A stretch of DNA of 61,144 nucleotides from Streptomyces sp. Root1304 (lineage in GTDB: Bacteria > Actinomycetota > Actinomycetes > Streptomycetales > Streptomycetaceae), in the NCBI RefSeq assembly GCF_001426405.1, contig NZ_LMEP01000001.1, positions 936,896 through 998,039 on the forward strand. The letters are read 5' to 3'. Under the pieces are notes generated by a model, which worked only from the letters and a program-made list of their open reading frames with translations, was not told the origin of the DNA and made no database searches. Positions 51,292 to 58,667 of the stretch are shown here, in pieces. How positions within the stretch are numbered: the stretch's first letter is position 1; every line of letters starts with the position of its first letter. Made by a program: the position numbers and the translations under genes.

Positions 51292-51387
51292 ATGACAGTT
51301 GTACGCATCCGGCCGGGCGTTCCGTACGCCGGCCGCTCCACCCGGTCCGTTCGCTTCACCCGCTCCGCCCGGGAGCGGTCGTGGTGA
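51292..51387 (+). CDS. Putative 31-aa leader peptide coupled to the DinB-like gene
   Basis: ATG 51292 follows a near-perfect AGGGAGG at good spacing. The frame codes MTVVRIRPGVPYAGRSTRSV and a basic end (RFTRSARERSW), and its TGA overlaps the GTG start of the next gene (GTGA). This arrangement suggests a leader peptide whose translation couples or attenuates the DinB-like gene. It could also be a frameshifted true N-terminus. Too small for standard gene calling. Confidence 0.5.
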   Translation: MTVVRIRPGVPYAGRSTRSVRFTRSARERSW

Positions 51388-52004
51388 GCCCCGCGCCCCG
51401 GCGCCGCGCGGACGTCCTCGACGAGCCCGGGAACGAGAACCCCCAGGCGCACGCGACCGAGCCCGGCGGTCCCGCCCTGCCCGGCCCGCGCTTCTCCGGA
51501 CCCGCGACCGGGGACGAACGTCAGATGCTCGCCATGTTCCTGGCGGACCAGCGGAAGACCCTGGTCCTGAAGTGCGCGGGCCTCGAAGGGGCGCGGGCGG
51601 GGGAGCTGATCGCCCGGCGGGCCGCCGAGCCGTCGACGCTCTCGCTGCTCGGCCTCGTCCGGCACCTCACCGACATGGAACGCCACTGGTTCGGGCAGGT
51701 GCTCGCCGGGCGGGAGGACGCCGGCCCGCTCTACTCCTCCGCCGCCGACCCCGACGGCGACTTCGACGGCGCCACATCCGACCCGTCGGCCGTCACCGAG
51801 GCCTGGAAGGCCTGGCGGGAGGCGGTGGACTTCGCCGAGCGCTACGCCGCCGAGGCACCCGACCTCGACGTGTCGGGCCACGATTCCTGGCGCGGCCACG
51901 TCTCGCTCCGCTGGGTCCTCATCCACATGGTCGAGGAGTACGCGCGCCACAACGGCCACGCCGACATCCTCCGCGAGCGGATCGACGGCGCACGGGGGCT
52001 CTGA
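51384..52004 (+). CDS. DinB-like / DUF664 family protein
   Basis: 206 residues from GTG 51384 (GTG 51381 is adjacent). After a Pro/Ala-rich start, the four-helix DinB fold is seen: DERQMLAMFLADQRKTLVLK, TLSLLGLVRHLTDMERHWFG with a metal-binding His, and VSLRWVLIHMVEEYARHNGHADILRERI with the HMVEEYARHNGH metal motif. DinB/DUF664 proteins include mycothiol- or bacillithiol-dependent transferases. The likely role is thiol-dependent detoxification, unproven. Confidence 0.85.
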   Translation: MSPAPRRRADVLDEPGNENPQAHATEPGGPALPGPRFSGPATGDERQMLAMFLADQRKTLVLKCAGLEGARAGELIARRAAEPSTLSLLGLVRHLTDMERHWFGQVLAGREDAGPLYSSAADPDGDFDGATSDPSAVTEAWKAWREAVDFAERYAAEAPDLDVSGHDSWRGHVSLRWVLIHMVEEYARHNGHADILRERIDGARGL

Positions 52005-52031
52005 CCGGGAGGCGGACGGGGTGAGGGGCCC

Positions 52032-52526
52032 TCACCCCACCCCGTGCACGCCGCGAACCCCGTCCGCCCCCTCCACCCCACGCGCCCACCCCGCCAGCGT
52101 CTCGAAGTCCGCCGCCCCGAGCCCCCGTCCGGGGTCCACCCGATGGAGCAACGCCCGCCCGCGATGGTGGCGGGCGACCCACGCCCGGTCCGCCGCGCCG
52201 ATCTCGTCGTCGACCCACGCGAACGCCCGCCCGGCCGCCCACGCCACGAGCGCGGGCGTCTTCCAGTGCAGGCCGGCCCGCCCGGGGACGGCGTCCTCGT
52301 CCGGCCAGGGGACGAGCGGCAGCGCGGGCAGCCCGAGGCGCGGCGCCACCCAGGCGTTCGCCTCGCCCTCCCAGGTCGTCGCCCACACCAGCTCGTACGG
52401 CAGCGCCGCCAGCCGGGGCCCCTGCGCGGGATCGAGCCGCGCGAGGAGAGGGCTGACGGAAGCCGGCGGCACGGGCGGGTACGTCGGGTACGCGCCACCC
52501 CTCGCCCCGAAGGGGATCAGCGGTCC
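52032..52526 (-). pseudogene. HAD-domain gene, 3' fragment (after the insertion)
   Basis: Codes 164 residues plus stop, starting GPLIPFGARGGAYPTYP and continuing YELVWATTWEGEANAWVAPR, GLHWKTPALVAWAAGRAFAWVDDEI and ADRAWVARHHRGRALLHRVDP. These are motifs of the HAD-like family that begins with LDVDGPLIPFG. Here the LDVD part is missing because a mobile element starts at 52533. The 5' fragment sits at 57828-57962, and joining them through one GTGGAC restores frame exactly. Any start inside the element would yield an enzyme without catalytic aspartates. Confidence 0.88.
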
Positions 52527-52532
52527 GTCCAC
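52527..52532. repeat. 6 bp flanking copy GTCCAC (left)
   Basis: Repeated at 57822-57827 on the other side of the element. It is either a target-site duplication or the crossover core of a tyrosine recombinase. In the reading frame it is GTGGAC, coding Val-Asp of LDVDG. Confidence 0.85.
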
Positions 52533-52547
52533 TTTACCGACCGCGGG
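52533..52547. repeat. Left inverted end of the element
   Basis: TTTACCGACCGCGGG, identical in inverted orientation to 57807-57821. Likely recombinase-binding arm. Confidence 0.85.
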
Positions 52548-52646
52548 AGCCCGTATCCCGACTCTGACCTGCGACGATTCATAGACTACATGTCCGTGAC
52601 GGCGAGTTGGGACCGTTGCTGTAGCTCGTCCGGGTGGTCTCATGGA

Positions 52647-52678
52647 ACGGCCCGTCCGCCGTCCGGCGGACGGGCCGT
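52647..52678. terminator. Terminator inside the left end of the element
   Basis: 14 bp stem (arm ACGGCCCGTCCGCC), loop GTCC. It would stop transcription entering from the chromosome or leaving the element. Confidence 0.8.
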
Positions 52679-52733
52679 GGGATGGCCAGAGCATGAGCGT
52701 GTCTGGGGCAGCATCCCGCGCCGCAGGGACTCC

Positions 52734-52764
52734 TTGACCTCAAGCAGGCTTGAGCTTTTACCGT
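52734..52764 (+). promoter_or_regulatory. MerR/SoxR-type promoter for the MarR-like gene
   Basis: TTGACC (52734-52739), 19 bp spacer, TACCGT (52759-52764). The spacer holds the palindrome CTCAAGCAGGCTTGAG. The elongated 19 bp spacer and the TTGACCTCAAGC half-site match the promoter before the quinone oxidoreductase at 10353. It is on the element, so its activator would be chromosomal (SoxR-like). Confidence 0.7.
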
Positions 52765-52803
52765 GCTCGTATCCGTTCAGTCGGCCAGAAGGAGCGCGTG
52801 ATC

Positions 52804-53259
52804 GTGACCATGAAGGAGTACTCCCAGGAGGAGCTTGCCTCCCAGCCCATTGGCTACTGGAGTGGCGAGGCATGCCGCAGAGTCGTTGGACGCATCCGCG
52901 CGGAACTGGCTGTGGAAGATCTCACCCAGCCGCATTGGTGGACGCTCAACCATGTCGCAGGCACCCCCGGCGCGTGGAGCCGCGCGAAGCTCGCTGAACG
53001 GCTGGTCACGTTCGATGACCTCGGGATCGATTTCGACGGTGTCTTCGACGATCTGGTCACCCGCGGGTGGATGAAGGAAGACGCTGGGACGCTCACCCTG
53101 ACCGAGGCCGGGTAGGCCGGGCGGCTCCGTGCAAGGGATCGCAACGCACGCGCTCACGAACAGATGCATGAAGGTATCGAAACGGCCGAGTACGTGGCGG
53201 CGCTCAACGTTCTGCGCCGCATGATCAGCAATCTGGGCGGCAACAGCGACCTTCCCTAA
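52804..53259 (+). pseudogene. MarR-type regulator interrupted by an in-frame TAG
   Basis: From GTG 52804 (AAGGAG at good spacing) the frame reads a winged-helix protein: YSQEELASQPIGYWSGEACR, EDLTQPHWWTLNHVAGTP, ERLVTFDDLGIDFDGVFDDL, GTLTLTEAG, then TAG at 53113-53115. Without any shift it continues AGRLRARDRNARAHEQMHEG, IETAEYVAALNVLRRMISNL to TAA 53257. Family members I recall read EAGEAGR, so GAG to TAG is the likely change. The truncated product keeps the HTH (103 residues) and might still bind DNA. Confidence 0.75.
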
Positions 53260-53272
53260 GATCGCTGTTGCC
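53239..53272. terminator. Hairpin at the end of the MarR-like gene
   Basis: Arms GGCAACAGCGA and TCGCTGTTGCC, loop of 12 containing the stop codon. Confidence 0.65.
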
Positions 53273-53317
53273 TGAAGGAATCGCAGCTTCCGGTGTCCCG
53301 GCCTCAGCGTGACAGGC

Positions 53318-53905
53318 TCAAGTCGCTGATCCAGTATCGGCGAGGCGGGCTTCGAGGTCGGCGAGGCGCCGGTCCTGGAACCGGAGGTTGGAGCGGGCGG
53401 CCTTGAGCCGCTCGTCGAGGGTGCGGTTGTCGGCAGTGAGCTGGCGGACTCGCTGCTTGAGGGTGGTGTTCTCGGTGGTGATCCGCTGGATAGCTTCCTC
53501 AGTCCATTCGGCCTGCAAGTCCCTTACTTCGCCGATGAGTTCACCGATGCGGGTCCGCTGGGTGAGGATCTCGGCCTGAGCGGCCTTGAGGGCGTCCTCC
53601 GCGTTGAGTGCGCGTTCGCGCCAGGTCGCCTCACGTTCGTCGTCCTGCTCAGTGAGCGTCCGGGACAGGCGTTCGCCGGCCTCGACCATGGCCGAGGCGA
53701 TGGCGGTCCTGGCCTCGGGGTTGTCGTAGAGGAAGGTGCGGGAGACGTCTGCGCGGCGGGCGACGGCGGCGACACTGATCTGGGCTTTTTCGCGCCGCAG
53801 GCGGGCAATGGCCTCGTGGACACGTTGGAGGGCGGTCTCGGTCTTGCGACGGCGGGCTGCCAGGGCGGCTGCCGTGCGGGGTTCTGGGACGGTGGTGGTC
53901 TTCAT
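53318..53905 (-). CDS. tnpC: TnpC-like transposition helper (DUF6262-type coiled coil)
   Basis: 195 residues. A small helix-turn-helix (RREKAQISVAAVARRADVSR, TFLYDNPEAR) resembles TnpC of Tn554 elements. From residue about 75 to the end it is one long coiled coil (EREATWRERALNAEDALKAA, TENTTLKQRVRQLTADNRTL, RLADLEARLADTGSAT). Its ATG overlaps the tnpB stop (ATGA). TnpC influences the orientation and efficiency of Tn554 transposition. Confidence 0.85.
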   Translation of the reverse strand: MKTTTVPEPRTAAALAARRRKTETALQRVHEAIARLRREKAQISVAAVARRADVSRTFLYDNPEARTAIASAMVEAGERLSRTLTEQDDEREATWRERALNAEDALKAAQAEILTQRTRIGELIGEVRDLQAEWTEEAIQRITTENTTLKQRVRQLTADNRTLDERLKAARSNLRFQDRRLADLEARLADTGSAT

Positions 53906-56523
53906 GCGATGTCCTGTTCGAGATCGTCGCCGTCCGTTGCGCACGTGTCGCTGTACTCGTCCTGCTCTTCACTGCCGGCGTCAGCGAGGTCGGCGGCGCG
54001 GAAGGCCGTGGACCACACGCGGTGGAAGTAGTCCTGCGGCTTGCGCAGGTCCAGGGCAAGAGCGTCGTCGAGGAGGCCGAGGCCGGCCAGGGCCTTCTCC
54101 AGGCCGTCGATGGCGCGGGCGGTGGGTTCGAAGTACCGGTGCAGATAGTCGGCGGTCGCGTCGTCCGGGGCGCCCTCGGCCAGCAGCCGCCACTGCTCGC
54201 GCTTGCGCCGCCAGTAGAGGAGGTCCGCGCCGGAGAGGACGAACTTGTCGCAGTTGTGGCAGTCCAGGTTCCAAGGACAGGCGCCGCCTGCGACGACGGG
54301 CTGGAAGGTGCAGAAGCCGCCCTCGGCCGGGGTGCTGCGGCGGGAAAGGTCGACCGCGATGGCCAGGGCCTGCTCCTTGGTGAGCGCCCCGGCCGAGTCG
54401 CCCGCGAGGAGCTCACCTGGGACGGCGGTGCCAGGACCGGCGACCCAGACGTGCTGAAGCACGTTCTCCAGATCGGTGTTGGAGAGGTGGACGTAGTGCT
54501 CGGCCATCCGGTCCGAGACGTGTCCGAGATAGCGGCGGATGTGGGTGAGGGTGGCGCCCTGGCGGAGAAGACCGGTGGCGAGGGTGTGGCGCGCTTGGTG
54601 CGGGACGCAGTGGCCGATGTCCATGGCTTCGACCCAGGGCCGGAAACGGCTGTAGAACCACGGCCTGCTCAGTGCGATCGTCCCGTCGGCGTTGCGATAG
54701 CCGCTGGGAAACAGTGCGAGCCCGTCGCGTTCTCTACCCGTGGGGGTGTAGCCGTGCTCGTCGGCGAACCGGCACAGGGTCTTGCGTTGCCGGTCGACGA
54801 TGCGCTCGAAGAGCGACTCGGGGATGCGGATGGCCGCGTCGTAGTTGCCGACTTTGGTCTGGTCATGCCAGAGCATCGCGAGCCCGTTGAGTCGGCCGAT
54901 GCAGTTCCAGCGGAGTTCGGTGACTTCCCCCAACCGCCGTCCGGTGACCACGATGATCTCCCAGATGTCCCGGGCACCTTCGTCATGCGGATCGTGGACG
55001 CGCGTGAGTTCGGCGAGATTGTGCTCGTCGGCCAACGCGCGTGCCACCTCGTCGGCGAAGGGGCGCCGTCGCTTCTGATAGGCGGTGGCACCGGCACTCG
55101 GCAGCGCGGTGACGAATTCCCTGGCCAGGCCGACAGCGTCCGTCACGCCGTCGTCCATCGCCTTGCGGAGGATCCTGCGGGTGTGGTTGAAGACCACCGA
55201 ACGCGTGCCGGTCGTGACGATGCTCGGCTTCCCATCGGCCCGGACCGCGGCCAGAGACGGGAGCGCATGGCGCTCGCGATGCCGCTGGTCTGCGACGAAA
55301 CGGTCGGCGTGTTCCTTCTTCAGGACTGTGGGGTCACAGCCCCCGCCGGGGGCGTCGACCTCGATGAACGCGCTCAACTCGGTCATCGCTCGACGCATCT
55401 GGTCAAGGGTGTGGGCGCTGTTGGGGCAGCGCGGTGAGCGCAAGAGTTCGGCGAAGTAGTCCCACGTGATGTCCCGCAGCCATCGTTGGGAGATCGTGGC
55501 GAAGCTGATGTGCCCGAGCCGCTGCTCGTAACTGATCCCGAAATGCCGGGTCTCGAGGAATCCGGCCTCTTTGGTCTCCTCGGGGGTGAAATAGATCAGA
55601 CGCAGTTCGTGGAGGATCTCCTTCGCGATCCCGGTGGCGGACTTGCTCAGGCGAGTGAGGTCCAGATCGACGACCGAGTTCGCATCCTGTTCGCGGCAGG
55701 CGTTCACCACCATCCGGAGCGGGATGACGTCCCAGCGGGCCGGACGCGGCCGCTGGGTGTGGCTGAACAGCCCCCACTGGATCTCTGCTCGTGCCAAGGG
55801 CCGCAGCCCGCGCAGGTTCAGCTGAGCGGGAAAGGCGACCGCGGCCTCCGCGACGCACCATGTCTGGAACTGGGCGTGGTCGACATGACCGACTGTGGCT
55901 CGGCCGTCCCGCCGTCCTTCCGAGACGGACGCACCGCCAGGGAAACCCGCCCTCCGGTAGGCGTTGGTGTGACGGCGGCACAGTCCCAGTGGGGATTCCG
56001 CCAGTAGGGGGCAGACCAGCACCATGCAGGTTCCGAATCCCGGAGCAGGGCTTTGCTCGGCAGCCCACCCATCGAAGTCGAGCGAGGTGTCCTGGTCGGC
56101 TCGTGTCCGCCCCCATTCCTGGAGGTGGTGCTCACAGAGGCGATACCGGCCCGCCCGCGCGGGCCGCTCGGGGCAGATCAGACAGGACAGATTCCCGTCG
56201 TGTTCGACTGCCTGGTCCAGCGGTTCAGCGGCGCTGAGAAACGCCGAACGGCTGACACCTTCTTTCGCGACGGCGAGCCACCTCTGACGGTGAGCATGGC
56301 AGAAGTCTCCGGGACCAAGGGCGCGTTGACAGCCGACGACCCGGCAGAACCATCGGTAGGTCTGGTGCCCTGGCGGGATCTGCACGATGTCGCTGCGGAA
56401 CAGGGGATCGAAGGAGGGTGCGTTCAGCAGCGCGGCAATGATCTCCAGGCGATCCCGGTCGATCCGAGTGTCGTCCTGGTGCGTGGCCAGCAAGGGCAGC
56501 AGGAAGGCGTCCCGGCGCTTCAT
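53902..56523 (-). CDS. tnpB: TnpB-like large tyrosine recombinase with zinc-finger ends
   Basis: 873 residues. The N-terminal 200 residues hold Cys/His clusters (CRVVGCQRALGPGDFCHAH, CLICPERPARAGRYRLCEHH, CPLLAESPLGLCRRH). The recombinase core (about 400-720) has the catalytic Arg in VTGRRLGEVTELRWNC, HQARHTLATGLLRQGATLTH (HxxR), RRYLGHVSDRMAEHYVHL (His and nucleophile Tyr). A C-terminal zinc ribbon follows (CPWNLDCHNCDKFVLSGADL) typical of TnpB in Tn554. Start and stop overlap its neighbours by 4 and 3 bases. Acts with TnpA in excision and integration. Confidence 0.9.
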   Translation of the reverse strand: MKRRDAFLLPLLATHQDDTRIDRDRLEIIAALLNAPSFDPLFRSDIVQIPPGHQTYRWFCRVVGCQRALGPGDFCHAHRQRWLAVAKEGVSRSAFLSAAEPLDQAVEHDGNLSCLICPERPARAGRYRLCEHHLQEWGRTRADQDTSLDFDGWAAEQSPAPGFGTCMVLVCPLLAESPLGLCRRHTNAYRRAGFPGGASVSEGRRDGRATVGHVDHAQFQTWCVAEAAVAFPAQLNLRGLRPLARAEIQWGLFSHTQRPRPARWDVIPLRMVVNACREQDANSVVDLDLTRLSKSATGIAKEILHELRLIYFTPEETKEAGFLETRHFGISYEQRLGHISFATISQRWLRDITWDYFAELLRSPRCPNSAHTLDQMRRAMTELSAFIEVDAPGGGCDPTVLKKEHADRFVADQRHRERHALPSLAAVRADGKPSIVTTGTRSVVFNHTRRILRKAMDDGVTDAVGLAREFVTALPSAGATAYQKRRRPFADEVARALADEHNLAELTRVHDPHDEGARDIWEIIVVTGRRLGEVTELRWNCIGRLNGLAMLWHDQTKVGNYDAAIRIPESLFERIVDRQRKTLCRFADEHGYTPTGRERDGLALFPSGYRNADGTIALSRPWFYSRFRPWVEAMDIGHCVPHQARHTLATGLLRQGATLTHIRRYLGHVSDRMAEHYVHLSNTDLENVLQHVWVAGPGTAVPGELLAGDSAGALTKEQALAIAVDLSRRSTPAEGGFCTFQPVVAGGACPWNLDCHNCDKFVLSGADLLYWRRKREQWRLLAEGAPDDATADYLHRYFEPTARAIDGLEKALAGLGLLDDALALDLRKPQDYFHRVWSTAFRAADLADAGSEEQDEYSDTCATDGDDLEQDIA

Positions 56524-57734
56524 CGGCCCTCACCCCAGACCGTACGCAGAGCGGCGTCGAAAACCGGGTCATGAATGTCGACGTGGCCGTATACCTCGTC
56601 GACCATCGCGGCCGAGGTCCAGCCGCCCGCGTCCCGGGCGATCAGGGTATTGCCGTTCGCGGCATCGAGAACCGCCGAGGTGAACGTGTGCCGGAAGGCG
56701 TGGGGTTTCACCGCTCCCAGACCAGCGCGTTCCCCGGCCCGGCCGAGCATCCGGCGGGCGCCGACCGGTGCCCACGGCCGGCCGGCATCGGCACCGTGCA
56801 GCTGGACCAGGAGCATGCCGTGCCGAGCGCCGCGCGGGTACTCGGTGGTGATGTACTCGAAGTAGGAGTGCACCATCGCCGGGCTGACTCGTTTGATCAG
56901 CCCGCCGGTCACCGTCCCGCGCTCGACCCGCCACGGGTGCTTGGTCTTGGCCTCGGCGCGGTTCGGGTTGCCGGGCCGGTGACAGACGTGCAGGTGCGGG
57001 GTGCGGCACTCGCCGCAGGCAGCGTTCTCCCGCAGGTGCAGGTCGACCAGGTGCAGCCCGCAGAGCTCGCCGATCCGCAGCCCCCCGTCGGCGAGCCAGT
57101 CGACGACCAGCCGGTCCCGGGCGGCGTTCACCGTCTCCAGCAGCCTCTCCCTCGCCCCTTCCGGCAGCATCTTCGGGTGTCGACGGTGCGGCCCCCTCGG
57201 CGCCAGCGGGTTCGTCGGCATTGGAGACTTCACATGACCGAGGAACGATCGGCGCCGGTCCACCCGAGACGGCAGCCGGGACTTGTCGAGCTTCTTGCCG
57301 AGCTCGCCGTTGATGCCGAGGGAGGCCTGGCGCAGGTAGAAGCCCTTCAAGCAAGCCGCTGCGGTCGACAGCGCGGAGCGCCCGTAGGGCCGCTTGCCGA
57401 CTCGCCACGGCTCTCCGAGCGGCATGCGGACCTCGGCTCCGACGATCCCCATGTACCTCTCAAGATCGCGTAGTTGGACCGTGTCGAAGGCCAGGCACTC
57501 GCGCTCCAGCCACCGCAGGTGGTCCACCAGGTAGTACGCGTAGGTCTTCTGCGTGCCCGAGCCCTCGTGCTCACGCAGGAACCGGTCCGCCTCCACGTGG
57601 AGCGTGCCCTCGGGCCAGACGATCGTCCATGACCTGCGCCCGTCCTTCCGCTCGATCCGCTGGACCCTCAGGTCCCCCACCACGACGTGCCGTGCCACTT
57701 GCCCTCCGCACCGACTCCGGAACATGACCGACAT
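56520..57734 (-). CDS. tnpA: TnpA-like tyrosine recombinase
   Basis: 404 residues if started at ATG 57734; ATG 57725 and GTG 57776 are alternatives, and the latter would read through an inner copy of GGTCGGTAAA. SAM-like N-terminal core-binding domain (TQKTYAYYLVDHLRWLEREC), then the catalytic domain with Arg in GGLRIGELCGLHLVDL, HAFRHTFTSAVLDAANGNTL (HxxR), and AGGWTSAAMVDEVYGHVDIH carrying Tyr; the usual His before Tyr is Trp, as in some TnpA proteins. A CGECRTPHLHVCH cluster may bind zinc. First gene of the tnpABC operon. Confidence 0.88.
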   Translation of the reverse strand: MSVMFRSRCGGQVARHVVVGDLRVQRIERKDGRRSWTIVWPEGTLHVEADRFLREHEGSGTQKTYAYYLVDHLRWLERECLAFDTVQLRDLERYMGIVGAEVRMPLGEPWRVGKRPYGRSALSTAAACLKGFYLRQASLGINGELGKKLDKSRLPSRVDRRRSFLGHVKSPMPTNPLAPRGPHRRHPKMLPEGARERLLETVNAARDRLVVDWLADGGLRIGELCGLHLVDLHLRENAACGECRTPHLHVCHRPGNPNRAEAKTKHPWRVERGTVTGGLIKRVSPAMVHSYFEYITTEYPRGARHGMLLVQLHGADAGRPWAPVGARRMLGRAGERAGLGAVKPHAFRHTFTSAVLDAANGNTLIARDAGGWTSAAMVDEVYGHVDIHDPVFDAALRTVWGEGR

Positions 57735-57743
57735 CCCGGCCCC

Positions 57744-57753
57744 GGTCGGTAAA
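57744..57753. repeat. Inner copy of the recombinase-arm sequence
   Basis: GGTCGGTAAA, the same 10 bp as the element's right end (57812-57821), in the same orientation, 68 bp further in. A partial inverted mate ACCGAC lies at 57727. Possible second recombinase binding site. Confidence 0.5.
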
Positions 57754-57806
57754 CGAGCCCATGACGTCGAGGTCACAGGCTCAGACGGACATCACGGGCA
57801 GCACTG

Positions 57807-57821
57807 CCCGCGGTCGGTAAA
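57807..57821. repeat. Right inverted end of the element
   Basis: CCCGCGGTCGGTAAA, the reverse complement of the left end. Followed at once by the second GTCCAC. Confidence 0.85.
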
Positions 57822-57827
57822 GTCCAC
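57822..57827. repeat. 6 bp flanking copy GTCCAC (right)
   Basis: Same hexamer as 52527-52532. Confidence 0.85.
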
Positions 57828-57962
57828 GTCCAGGAACAGCAGGGGCAGAGGCAGCGGTCCCCCGCTCCTCGCACCGCGCGCCCGCTCCCCCTCGCTCCTC
57901 GCACCGCGCGCCCTCTCCCCCTCGTACCCCGCACCCGCCCCGTACCCCTGCGCGCTCTCCAT
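57828..57962 (-). pseudogene. HAD-domain gene, 5' fragment (before the insertion)
   Basis: From ATG 57962 (GTG 57992 is an alternative) the frame codes MESAQGYGAGAGYEGERARG, a tandem EGERARGARS duplication (30 bp units at 57864 and 57894), then PLPLPLLFLDVD where the element begins. LFLDVD is HAD motif I with the catalytic aspartates. Read into the element it ends FTDRGQCCP and stops. Together with 52032-52526 it forms 212 codons including stop, in frame. Confidence 0.85.
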
Positions 57963-58054
57963 GCCCCCATCCTGCGCGCCCCCCGCCCCCACTCATCCGC
58001 TTCCCGATAATCCGCGACGGACCGATCGCCCCCGTTCCTGGCAGACTGGACGGC

Positions 58055-58540
58055 ATGACAGCCATGGCGCCCACCCGCACCGAGCCCGACCTCTCCTACC
58101 TCCTCGACCACACCAGTCACGTCCTGCGGACCCGGATGACGGCCGCGCTCGGGGCGATCGGGCTCACCCCCCGGATGCACTGCGTCCTGGTCCACGCCCT
58201 GGAGGAGGAGCGCACCCAGGCGCAGCTCGCGGAGATCGGTGACATGGACAAGACCACCATGGTGGTCACCGTCGACGCCCTGGAGAAGGCCGGGCTCGCC
58301 GAGCGCCGGCCGTCGAGCACCGACCGGCGGGCCCGGACCATCGCCGTGACCGAAGCTGGGGCGAAGGCCGCCCGCGAGAGCCAGAAGATCGTCGACGGCG
58401 TCCACGAGGGAGCCCTCGCCTCCCTCCCCGACGACGAGCGCGCCGCCCTCCTCCGCGCCCTGAACCTGCTGGTCACCGGCCATCTGGAGACCCCCGTCGA
58501 GAGCCCGACCCCCGCCCGCCGGGCCCGCCAGCGCGGATAG
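58055..58540 (+). CDS. MarR-family transcriptional regulator
   Basis: 161 residues. Winged helix-turn-helix: LSYLLDHTSHVLRTRMTAAL, GLTPRMHCVLVHALEEERTQ, AQLAEIGDMDKTTMVVTVDALEKAGLAERRPSS with the wing DRRARTIAVTEAG. The DMDKTTM and EKAGLxERRxxxxDRRA patterns are typical. It lies directly upstream of a DHA2 efflux gene, so it probably represses or de-represses that pump in response to a small molecule. Confidence 0.9.
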   Translation: MTAMAPTRTEPDLSYLLDHTSHVLRTRMTAALGAIGLTPRMHCVLVHALEEERTQAQLAEIGDMDKTTMVVTVDALEKAGLAERRPSSTDRRARTIAVTEAGAKAARESQKIVDGVHEGALASLPDDERAALLRALNLLVTGHLETPVESPTPARRARQRG

Positions 58541-58630
58541 CCCAGGCAGGCCGGCGGGCGGGGAGACCCAGGTAGGCGCCCTCAAACTCGTTCCGTAAAA
58601 AATAGTCTGCAACAAAACCATCTGCTAACG

Positions 58631-58662
58631 TCGCTCCTGTTCCCGCCACCGAACAGGAGCGA
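58631..58662 (+). promoter_or_regulatory. 12 bp hairpin covering the ribosome site of the efflux gene
   Basis: Arms TCGCTCCTGTTC and GAACAGGAGCGA, loop of 8, ends 5 bp before ATG 58668. The right arm contains the AGGAG ribosome site, so the mRNA hairpin would hide it; as DNA it is also a good dyad operator for the MarR protein. An A+T-rich promoter (TAACGT at 58626-58631, AAAAAATAG at about 58597) precedes it. Confidence 0.65.
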
Positions 58663-58667
58663 TCCCC

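Larger units (their letters stand above)
52533..57821. mobile_element. Tn554-like transposon (tnpA-tnpB-tnpC) with 15 bp inverted ends
   Basis: 5289 bp. Both ends show TTTACCGACCGCGGG (52533-52547 and, inverted, 57807-57821). GTCCAC flanks both sides. It carries two tyrosine recombinases and a TnpC-like helper in one overlapping minus-strand operon, plus a MarR-type gene near the left end. Tn554 (staphylococci) has the same three-gene order, integrates site-specifically without classical terminal repeats, and leaves a 6 bp core. This element differs by having clear inverted ends. It splits a HAD gene. Confidence 0.85.

Noticed and set aside
52527..52532. Classical DDE transposase-style target duplication
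   Set aside because: The element codes tyrosine recombinases, so the hexamer is more likely a crossover core; it is described neutrally as a flanking repeat.
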